A program made the translations under genes and the position numbers. Positions 1 through 5,127 of a stretch of 6,511 nucleotides of DNA are shown here, piece after piece. The stretch is from an uncultured Opitutia bacterium. Its GTDB lineage: Bacteria > Verrucomicrobiota > Verrucomicrobiae > Opitutales > MB11C04. A model generated the notes under the pieces. That model made no database searches and had not been told where the DNA came from. It saw only the letters and a program-made list of their open reading frames with translations. Location: the NCBI GenBank assembly GCA_913048545.1, contig CAJWWH010000097.1, forward strand, positions 1 through 6,511, given 5' to 3'. The number at the start of each line of letters is the position of its first letter. The first letter of the stretch is position 1.

Positions 1-347
1 CCCGGACCCTTGCTTTTGATGAACCCACGGATGATCCGATTCGAATCGTTAAAAACGCCAAGCACCTGCTCGGTTCGATTTTCCGAAAGGGGTATGCCTA
101 CAAAAAAGCAGGCGTCTTACTGATCGGTTTAACGCCCAAGGGTGCCCAGCAGGCTCTTCTTTTTCAGGAACATGGAAGCACTCACCGGAGTGAATTTGTG
201 GATGCTTTGGAAGAAGTGGCTGCTCGTTACGGACAGTCCTGTGCTTTTTTGGGTGCTCAGGGAGTGGGAAAAAAATGGAGTATGCGCCGGGAAATGCGGA
301 CACCCCGTTATACCACGAACTGGGATGATTTACTGGAGGTTTTTTGA
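1..347 (+). CDS. umuC: DNA polymerase V catalytic subunit UmuC, C-terminal part (5' truncated)
   Basis: The frame is open from base 3, gives 114 residues and ends at TGA 345-347; the start and the polymerase domain lie before the window. UmuC is the Y-family catalytic subunit of translesion polymerase V, which works with processed UmuD to copy past DNA lesions. What remains is the C-terminal UmuC-specific tail. It opens with a 'RTLAFDEPTDD' segment, continues with 'FRKGYAYKKAGVLL', and closes with 'KKWSMRREMRTPRYTTNWDD'. This ending closely resembles the E. coli UmuC tail (Q-W-x-M-K-R-E-M-x-S-P-R-Y-T-T followed by a DLL motif). No frameshift or stop interrupts the fragment. Its last 18 bp overlap the 3' end of the convergent propeller lipoprotein gene, so there is no space for a terminator between them. 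Whether umuD lies just upstream cannot be seen. Identity is confident; whether the missing part is intact is unknown. Confidence 0.93.
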   Translation, partial: RTLAFDEPTDDPIRIVKNAKHLLGSIFRKGYAYKKAGVLLIGLTPKGAQQALLFQEHGSTHRSEFVDALEEVAARYGQSCAFLGAQGVGKKWSMRREMRTPRYTTNWDDLLEVF

Positions 348-1670
348 CTTAGGGAATTTTGCCCAGTCAAAACAGGCGATTTCCCGTCCGTTCATGGCCA
401 GCAGGTAACCCCCCACCAAAGCGGGACCGTTCCAGCAACGGGCATCGCTCAGCAGTTGGCCGGAAAAAACTTCCGAAAACTCATCAGGTTTGGCTTCGAC
501 TACGCTGAGCACACCGGTGTTGCCCAAAATGATCAGAAATTCTTTGGCCAGTAAAACTTTTCCATAACCATATTTTTTTCCGCGCCATTGTAACTCGCCG
601 GTTTTTGCGTTCAGGCAGGAGAACGAATTTTCATTAAATCCGTACAAATATCCGTTTTTTAAAACGGGACTTGAGAATTTGGTCTTTAAATTTTTTGATT
701 TCCAAACCGTGGAGAGGGAATACAGGTTCCGGTTTCGTGAAATCTTCAGGCATTCCGCACCTTTCCCATACCCGGCAGAAAGTAAAATCCGATCATTCCC
801 AATTTTTGTGGGTTGGGCAATCAGGGCATTGTTGAGGAAAATTTTCCACGGATGCTCCCATCTTGTTTTACCATTTTTCGGATCGAGCGATGCAACCTTT
901 CCTTTCACAGCAACGATGAGATGTTTTTCACCAAAAAATTCGAGCAGGGATGGAGAGACATAAACGCCTTCCCCATGGAATTCTGATTCCCAGACCAGTT
1001 CACCAGATGTAATACTGTAGGATCGGGCGGCACTTTTCTCGCCCCCATGTGCGACAATAACAGTATTATTCCAAATTAATGGAGAGCATGCAATCCCCCA
1101 GTCGGGAAACTCATAGCCTTTTTCGGTCGTATTGACCTGCCACTCCTTTTTTCCGGTCCGTGCATCCACCCGGTAAAGAGAACCATTTGAGAAAAGTGCA
1201 TAGAGTTTCCCATTGTGAAGGGTAGGGGTGACCCGGGGACCGGTTCCACTCATCATATCGTCCCATTTTGTGGTGAGCGGTAATTTCCAACTCATTTCTC
1301 CAGTCGCAATACTGCGGGATATGAGACACTCCTCGCTGCCCATCTGCTCGATGGTGAATGCCGAATTTTCATTCGCAGTAATGGAAGTGTGACCCAATCC
1401 GCAGGGCACTTTCCACAGAGGAGATGGTTTTTGATCCCAGGCAATGGACAAACCCTGATCTGGAATCACGCCATCGCGATTGGGACCGCGGAACTGGCTC
1501 CATGAGTGAGGGATAGCACGGATTGATGCATTTTCTTTGAATTGGACCATACCTTCTTCCCCGGTTTCATTCTCAAATCCGACATGAGGAACCATGCCCC
1601 CTCTCCACTCCATGCCTACGCACCCGGAAAGCAAATAAAGTACGGGTAGGAGTGAAATTAATTTTTGCAC
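330..1670 (-). CDS. PQQ-like beta-propeller repeat lipoprotein
   Basis: A 446-residue protein starting at a GTG (1668-1670) and ending with TAA at 330-332. The N-terminus is a lipoprotein signal: a hydrophobic stretch at residues 4-14, then lipobox L-S-G-C with the lipidated cysteine at residue 17. The following residue is Val, not Asp, so outer-membrane or periplasm-facing anchoring is inferred. After a linker (about 18-57) comes 'SQFRGPNRDG' (58-67), a hallmark opening of the PQQ_2/BamB-like propellers common in Verrucomicrobiota and Planctomycetota. Blade signatures of the type D/A-x-x-T/N-G-x-x-x-W recur near residues 119-128, 168-177, 219-227, 262-271 and 353-362. Such propellers are usually protein-binding scaffolds or, less often, quinoprotein enzymes; no dehydrogenase catalytic signature was recognised, so enzymatic activity is not claimed. 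The gene lies 19 bp after the GPx gene and is probably co-transcribed with it. The GTG start is chosen because it places the signal peptide correctly; it has no clear ribosome binding site. Confidence 0.88.
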   Translation of the reverse strand: MQKLISLLPVLYLLSGCVGMEWRGGMVPHVGFENETGEEGMVQFKENASIRAIPHSWSQFRGPNRDGVIPDQGLSIAWDQKPSPLWKVPCGLGHTSITANENSAFTIEQMGSEECLISRSIATGEMSWKLPLTTKWDDMMSGTGPRVTPTLHNGKLYALFSNGSLYRVDARTGKKEWQVNTTEKGYEFPDWGIACSPLIWNNTVIVAHGGEKSAARSYSITSGELVWESEFHGEGVYVSPSLLEFFGEKHLIVAVKGKVASLDPKNGKTRWEHPWKIFLNNALIAQPTKIGNDRILLSAGYGKGAECLKISRNRNLYSLSTVWKSKNLKTKFSSPVLKNGYLYGFNENSFSCLNAKTGELQWRGKKYGYGKVLLAKEFLIILGNTGVLSVVEAKPDEFSEVFSGQLLSDARCWNGPALVGGYLLAMNGREIACFDWAKFPKSKNLQ

Positions 1671-1689
1671 TCTGTAAAGGTAAGAAAAT

Positions 1690-2223
1690 TCAGCCTTGGA
1701 GAGAATCTTCGATCAGTTTGACCAGTTTTCTTGAACTCGGGGAAGTCATACTGCCGAACCGCTCAACCGGTTGACCGTCCTTACCCAGAAGGATCTTTCC
1801 AAAATTCCACTTAATATTTCCCTTAAGCGGCCCTTTATCGCCAATAATATCCTCATATAGGGGGTGCCGGTCCGGACCGTTCACATTAATTTTGGAATAC
1901 ATCGGAAAGGTCACCCCGAACTTGGTCGAACAGAACTCCTTAATATCACTTTCCGTGCCTGGTTCCTGCCCGCCAAACTGGTTGCAGGGAAAACCACAGA
2001 TCACCAAGCCTTTTCCTTTGTACTTTTGGTATAACTCCTCCAGACCTTTGTATTGACGGGTAAACCCGCACCGGGAAGCGACATTAACCAACAGGATTAC
2101 TTTTCCCTTATGTTCGGAAAGTGTGGTTTCTTCTCCGTCGATGGTCTTAAGTTTATGATCGTAAAGGTTGGATGCGTGAAGTGAACTAAGTGCAGTCATG
2201 AGTGCGAGTGTGATTATTTTCAT
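1690..2223 (-). CDS. Exported glutathione peroxidase-family (thioredoxin-type, Cys) peroxidase
   Basis: A 177-residue peroxidase that reduces hydrogen or organic hydroperoxides. The frame extends upstream to 2346, but the ATG at 2221-2223 is chosen: it yields a clean Sec signal peptide (MKIITLALMT..., probable cleavage after LHA, residue 17), whereas the longer version would overlap the upstream gene and bury that signal. GPx motifs are complete: 'NVASRCGFT' with peroxidatic Cys52, 'GFPCNQFGGQEP' with Cys80 and Gln86, and 'WNFGKILL' with Trp139 and Asn140. Together these supply the Cys/Gln/Trp/Asn tetrad of the family. Cys98 in 'EFCSTKFGVTFP' sits where plant thioredoxin-dependent GPx enzymes carry the resolving cysteine. 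The protein is therefore predicted to recycle through a disulfide and a thioredoxin-like donor, not glutathione. The signal peptide implies periplasmic action, unlike the usual cytoplasmic enzymes. It lies 20 bp after the SOUL gene and 19 bp before the propeller lipoprotein gene. No Shine-Dalgarno is visible. Confidence 0.93.
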   Translation of the reverse strand: MKIITLALMTALSSLHASNLYDHKLKTIDGEETTLSEHKGKVILLVNVASRCGFTRQYKGLEELYQKYKGKGLVICGFPCNQFGGQEPGTESDIKEFCSTKFGVTFPMYSKINVNGPDRHPLYEDIIGDKGPLKGNIKWNFGKILLGKDGQPVERFGSMTSPSSRKLVKLIEDSLQG

Positions 2224-2243
2224 TGGTTGTTTGATGGTAAAAT

Positions 2244-2798
2244 TTATTTGGTTGGTGTACTGTTTTTTTTCCGAATGGGCAGATGAACTTCGGATCGCTT
2301 GAAAAACCCCGGAATAAAAGGACCGTTCCAATAAACCCCGTAACATTCGCCGGTAGGTTCAAAATCTTTGTTTTTCACAATCCAGTCCGTTAATTTTTTT
2401 TGGTTTGTGGAAAATTTTTTTTCGGTGTAACTCCCGCGTATCCCGATTGATAGGACTGTGCGAACAGGCATTTTAACAATCTTGACAGAATTATCTGACT
2501 TCAGCGCTTTGTTCTTATCCTCACTACCCACGAAAAAACGCATTTTCCCCGGATTCATATCCGCTTCCACCGGGGTGGTCATGGCCACATCATTATTGGA
2601 TATATAACGAAACAATTTACGAAATAGCCCGTTGTCTTTATCAAAATAAGTTCCGTCGGATTTAGCTTCCAAAGCAAGTCGCTCGGGGAGTTCGATCACC
2701 ATAATTTTTCCCACTGGAGTTTTCTCGTACATCGATTGATAGGCCTGTAATGATAAGGGAATCGAAAATAAAAATACTGAAAGTAATGCTTTGTACAT
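2244..2798 (-). CDS. SOUL/HEBP-family protein, exported
   Basis: A 184-residue protein of the SOUL haem-binding family. The start chosen is the ATG at 2796-2798; the frame continues to 2870, but only this start puts the hydrophobic signal peptide (residues 1-19, likely cleavage after SLQA) at the N-terminus. The SOUL domain covers roughly residues 21-176. It is recognised by 'LFRYISNND', then 'VAMTTPVEAD' (the M-T-x-P-V core), 'MRFFVGSE', the 'GxY' region near 119-124 ('GIRGSYTEKKF'), 'CYGVYWNGP' and the closing 'SEVHLPI'. Vertebrate SOUL and p22HBP bind haem or porphyrins; bacterial members are mostly uncharacterised. The only histidine in the whole protein is His172, in the C-terminal 'EVHLPI' strand, so the SOUL-type axial-His ligation is not supported here. 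It is the first gene of a tight three-gene unit with the GPx and the propeller lipoprotein. No Shine-Dalgarno precedes the start. Confidence 0.88.
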   Translation of the reverse strand: MYKALLSVFLFSIPLSLQAYQSMYEKTPVGKIMVIELPERLALEAKSDGTYFDKDNGLFRKLFRYISNNDVAMTTPVEADMNPGKMRFFVGSEDKNKALKSDNSVKIVKMPVRTVLSIGIRGSYTEKKFSTNQKKLTDWIVKNKDFEPTGECYGVYWNGPFIPGFFKRSEVHLPIRKKNSTPTK

Positions 2799-2852
2799 AA
2801 TAATGATTCGTTCACCAACTGTATTTGGTTCACAATAAGATGAGTTGTTTAC

Positions 2853-2880
2853 CCCGTTTCCGCAAGGCAATGCGAACGGG
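2853..2880. repeat. Stem-loop between alkB and the SOUL gene
   Basis: CCCGTT-(TC)-CGCA pairs with TGCGAACGGG, giving a 10-bp GC-rich stem with a two-base bulge and a six-base loop (AGGCAA). It lies 25 bp past the alkB stop and 55 bp before the SOUL start on the - strand. No T-tract follows on either strand, so it is not a classical intrinsic terminator. It could stabilise the alkB mRNA 3' end, act as a Rho-context hairpin, or be a leader structure of the SOUL operon. Confidence 0.4.
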
Positions 2881-2904
2881 ATATAAGAATAAAAACCTAG
2901 TATT

Positions 2905-3537
2905 TTACAGAATGACCCGGAAGGTCAGGTTGATTCGCGGTCCGATGGTTTTGGCGGTACGGGGTATTTCATGCATCCAGTGGTGTTGAGTGGAACCTTT
3001 CATGAGCAGAAAACTGCCGTGCCTGAGTATAATCTGTTTTTTCTGTCCGTTCACTTTGTATTGTTTGTGCCGGAGTTTGAAGTTACGCTCCGCACCGAGA
3101 CTGACCGATCCGATGACTGGGTTTTTTCCCAGTTCCTTTTCATCGTCACTATGCCAGGCAACCCGGTCTTTTCCATCCCGGTAGTGATTGATCAGGACTG
3201 AATTAAAAATTACCCCGGATACTGGTTCGATGGAATTTTTGATAATTTTCAGATCATCATTCCATGGAGTTGGTTGCATGGTAATTCCGGAATAGGTGTA
3301 GCTTTTTCCCGGGTCACCGTACCACGCCTCTAATCGGGGCACGGGGTTTTCTTTTCCATACATTTTAATCGTGTTTTGTTTCCATGTAATTCCACTGATT
3401 AATTTTTGGAGCATACCATTTGCCTGAACCGCGGGGAAAAATTCAGGAAAGTACTGAATAGACGCATCGGGAAGGTCAAAATTTTCGGGGTCCTTTGGAA
3501 GGAAACTCTGCTGTTTGGAATTCATTATAAATTTCAT
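2905..3537 (-). CDS. alkB: AlkB-family 2-oxoglutarate/Fe(II)-dependent DNA repair dioxygenase
   Basis: A 210-residue cytoplasmic enzyme that oxidatively removes alkyl adducts such as 1-methyladenine and 3-methylcytosine from DNA, using Fe(II), O2 and 2-oxoglutarate. The sequence resembles the ALKBH2/ALKBH3 branch more than E. coli AlkB. It has 'PRLEAWYGD' (68-75), 'NSVLINHYRDGKD' (112-124, with Asn117 and Tyr119 placed for 2-oxoglutarate binding) and 'WHSDDE' with iron ligands His129 and Asp131. It continues with 'SVSLGAERNFKLRHK', then 'HHWMHEIPRT' with the third iron ligand His189, and 'RINLTFR' whose Arg201 and Arg207 bind 2-oxoglutarate and contact substrate. All catalytic residues are present and the length is normal. 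The first ATG (3535-3537) is used; an in-frame ATG four codons later is possible. It is divergent from the unknown gene at 3663 and lies 106 bp upstream of the SOUL gene on the same strand. Co-transcription with that unit is possible but a stem-loop intervenes. Confidence 0.94.
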   Translation of the reverse strand: MKFIMNSKQQSFLPKDPENFDLPDASIQYFPEFFPAVQANGMLQKLISGITWKQNTIKMYGKENPVPRLEAWYGDPGKSYTYSGITMQPTPWNDDLKIIKNSIEPVSGVIFNSVLINHYRDGKDRVAWHSDDEKELGKNPVIGSVSLGAERNFKLRHKQYKVNGQKKQIILRHGSFLLMKGSTQHHWMHEIPRTAKTIGPRINLTFRVIL

Positions 3538-3562
3538 CTTCTATCACCCATTCTTTTAATCC

Positions 3563-3641
3563 TCAAATTTTACTTTTCAGACTTCCAAAATCTTCAAATT
3601 TTAAATGTTGGATTTGAAATGTTGGAAAAAATAGTTTTTCC
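3563..3641. promoter_or_regulatory. Nested palindromes and direct repeats in divergent alkB/unknown-gene control region
   Basis: In this AT-rich 125-bp gap several repeats overlap. TCAAATTTTA occurs at 3563-3572 and again at 3594-3603, 31 bp apart. AAATGTTGGA occurs at 3603-3612 and 3617-3626, 14 bp apart. An imperfect palindrome runs from TTCCAA (3583-3588) and TTCAAAT (3593-3599) to ATTTGAA (3612-3618) and TTGGAA (3622-3627). A perfect 7-bp inverted repeat, GGAAAAA-ATAG-TTTTTCC, occupies 3624-3641. AT-rich DNA produces such patterns by chance more often than mixed DNA, but their stacking between two divergent starts suggests operator sites. Confidence 0.4.
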
Positions 3642-3650
3642 TATTATTAT
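3622..3650 (+). promoter_or_regulatory. Candidate sigma-70 promoter for the unknown gene at 3663
   Basis: TTGGAA (3622-3627) is separated by 17 bp from TATTAT (3645-3650), matching the -35 consensus at four of six and the -10 consensus at five of six positions. Transcription would begin near 3657, leaving a leader of about six bases before the ATG at 3663. The spacer contains the GGAAAAA/TTTTTCC palindrome, a position where a repressor could block polymerase. Confidence 0.4.
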
Positions 3651-3662
3651 AACTTATAAATC

Positions 3663-4109
3663 ATGACCAACATCATTTCACACACAGTCAACAGAACTTC
3701 CACAAAGAGTTTTTTAATTGATGCACTCCGTGCCACCTCCAAGCGACTCGAAAATGAGGATGTGCAATACCAGTGGGGGCACATGGGACAGTGCAATGCC
3801 GGACATCTTATTCAAACACTTACCGGAATGAGTAGCTTTGAAATTGTGGAATCAGTGGATTTCCAACTCGATGAGTGGTCCGAACACGCGGTGGATTATT
3901 GCTCCTGTACGGGTAATAAGGTGGATGACATATTTCTTTCCATTGAAAAGCAGGGTTTGACCCATGCTGATATTGTTAAACTGGAAAATCTATCCGACCG
4001 GAAAGTACTGGAAAATTTAGACGGTGGTTTTCGTTATCTGGAAAGAAATCGGCGGGAACATGTGGTTGAATACATGCGCAGTTTTGCGGATCTTCTCGAA
4101 AGCTCGTAA
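3663..4109 (+). CDS. Conserved protein of unknown function with Cys/His pattern
   Basis: A 148-residue soluble protein with no signal peptide or membrane segment; the function is not recognised. The sequence has the feel of a small conserved family seen in Bacteroidota and related phyla (recalled, not searched). Visible features are an amphipathic N-terminal helix ('FLIDALRATSKRLE', 17-30), the motif 'QWGHMGQCNAGHL' (37-49) giving His40-x3-Cys44-x3-His48, a charged region, and 'DYCSCTGNKVDD' (78-89) giving Cys80-x-Cys82. The C-terminal half ('LENLSDRKVLENLD', then 'HVVEYMRSFADLLES') looks helical. These are the only cysteines in the protein, which suggests a metal or redox site formed by the two clusters; this is inference. 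It is transcribed divergently from alkB and ends 23 bp from the convergent HDOD gene. The ATG at 3663 is the first start that gives the coherent conserved N-terminus; no Shine-Dalgarno precedes it. Confidence 0.85.
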   Translation: MTNIISHTVNRTSTKSFLIDALRATSKRLENEDVQYQWGHMGQCNAGHLIQTLTGMSSFEIVESVDFQLDEWSEHAVDYCSCTGNKVDDIFLSIEKQGLTHADIVKLENLSDRKVLENLDGGFRYLERNRREHVVEYMRSFADLLESS

Positions 4110-4116
4110 CCTGATT

Positions 4117-4144
4117 AAAGAATTAACTAGCCTCAATTCTTTTT
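4117..4144. terminator. Possible weak bidirectional terminator
   Basis: AAAGAATT (4117-4124) and AATTCTTT (4135-4142) form a perfect 8-bp stem around a ten-base loop, with a run of Ts continuing to 4144 on the + strand and the complementary A-run giving a T-tract on the - strand. It sits between the convergent stops at 4109 and 4133 and overlaps the HDOD stop codon. The stem has only one G-C pair and would be weak, so the call rests mainly on position. Confidence 0.35.
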
Positions 4145-5032
4145 CAGGAGAGAGAGTTGCTCTTTTTCCCGTTCGAGTTCAATTTTTAGTTTTTCCTCAA
4201 ATTCATCGAGGTCATTCTCACTGATTTTCAGTCTTCTCATGATCGTTGGGGATGGGGTTTCGATCTTGGTATGCCCGCTGTTTCCAAATTTCATTTCATT
4301 GATCAGTGAATTTGAAAATTGAACGATATCAATGAGTTTGTGGGTATCCGGATCATCGATATCAGTCCGCTTCGAACGATCCTCCTCGTGATGCCATTTG
4401 GCGACCGCTTCCACGAGTGGAGAAATTCCCCATGCATTCGCAATCTGGGCCCCCAGTAGATCGTGTCTGATTTTATGGTGAGTCATTTCGGTATGAAAAT
4501 TACTCAATCCTAATTCATTTGCTTTATTTAATTCCTCACAAAAATTTTGCTGATCATATTTTAATTTGGCCAGCTTTCCGATATCGTGAATCAGTCCACA
4601 GGAATAAGCCTGATCGGACATTGGAAAGCGGAGGAAATCGGCGAGACTTGCACTGGCCACTGCCACACCCACACTGTGAGTCCACAGGGTATCGGGACTG
4701 AAATGATTGGTAAACTGATTGCCATTGAAAAGGGTCAGCACCGAAGTGTTTAGGGCAATCCGTTTTACTTTCTCCAATCCCAGTCTTTGCATCGCATCAT
4801 CGAGACTGGTAATTCTGGACTCTCCCTCACCCCGGTATTGTACGGTGTTCACCACCTTAAGGATTTGTGAGTAAATGGACGGATCCATTTTGATTATATC
4901 TTTAATTGCGTAGAGCGCAGCGTTGGGATCGGAGATGATGGTCATCAACTCGTCCATGACAATGGGAAGACTGGGCAGTTGTCCTTTAAGCGAGTTAACT
5001 ATAGTATTATAGTCTTCTGGTTCCGTGGTCAT
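4133..5032 (-). CDS. HDOD-domain signal transduction protein
   Basis: A 299-residue cytoplasmic protein starting at ATG 5030-5032. The HDOD domain spans about residues 13-215: 'LPSLPIVMDELMTII' at the start, the 'IIKMDPSIYSQILKVVNT' helix (46-63), 'SLDDAMQRLGLEKVKRIAL' (76-94), and 'LIHDIGKLAKLKY' (147-159). HDOD proteins are implicated in signalling, motility and cyclic-dinucleotide responses, usually as non-catalytic relatives of HD phosphohydrolases. In this one the metal-site positions look filled: His119 in 'WTHS', His149-Asp150, His190 in 'RHDLLGA', His214 or His215 in 'WHHEED', and a downstream Asp235 in 'LIDIVQFSN'. The C-terminus (about 272-297) is highly charged and probably a coiled coil. 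There is no receiver or GGDEF domain. It is divergent from the FAD oxidoreductase gene, with 95 bp between the starts, and convergent with the unknown gene. No Shine-Dalgarno is seen. Confidence 0.92.
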   Translation of the reverse strand: MTTEPEDYNTIVNSLKGQLPSLPIVMDELMTIISDPNAALYAIKDIIKMDPSIYSQILKVVNTVQYRGEGESRITSLDDAMQRLGLEKVKRIALNTSVLTLFNGNQFTNHFSPDTLWTHSVGVAVASASLADFLRFPMSDQAYSCGLIHDIGKLAKLKYDQQNFCEELNKANELGLSNFHTEMTHHKIRHDLLGAQIANAWGISPLVEAVAKWHHEEDRSKRTDIDDPDTHKLIDIVQFSNSLINEMKFGNSGHTKIETPSPTIMRRLKISENDLDEFEEKLKIELEREKEQLSLLKKN

Positions 5033-5065
5033 TTGAATAGGTTTTGTACTGAATAATCAGGAGTG

Positions 5066-5105
5066 TACTTTAATAGTTATATTTTTTATTCTTAAATGTA
5101 AAGTA
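5066..5105 (-). promoter_or_regulatory. Candidate HDOD promoter within an inverted repeat
   Basis: On the - strand TTTACA (complement of 5097-5102) lies 15 bp before TATAAC (complement of 5076-5081), a -35/-10 pair with good hexamers but short spacing. An inverted repeat, TACTTTA at 5066-5072 and TAAAGTA at 5099-5105, brackets it, one arm over the -35 and the other just past the -10. This could be an operator or chance in AT-rich DNA. No convincing rightward promoter was identified in the same 95-bp gap. Confidence 0.25.
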
Positions 5106-5127
5106 TCCAAAATATGTTTATCTCAAA

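Noticed and set aside
142..408. Small + strand frame over the umuC tail
   Set aside because: It is in a different frame from the clearly conserved UmuC tail and its translation has no family character.
2224..2346. N-terminal extension of the GPx protein (41 extra residues)
   Set aside because: It overlaps the SOUL coding sequence, has no domain character, and would hide a well-formed signal peptide that begins at the ATG at 2223.
2799..2870. N-terminal extension of the SOUL protein (24 extra residues)
   Set aside because: The extension is polar, would precede the signal peptide, and runs through the stem-loop; the ATG at 2798 gives a normal exported SOUL protein.
1..3662. A LexA/SOS operator (TGTTC-N4-GAACA type) linking umuC and alkB
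   Set aside because: By eye no TGTTC-N4-GAACA was found upstream of alkB or elsewhere; isolated half-sites such as TGTTC near 2113 have no partner at the right spacing. The umuC promoter is outside the window, so its SOS control cannot be judged.
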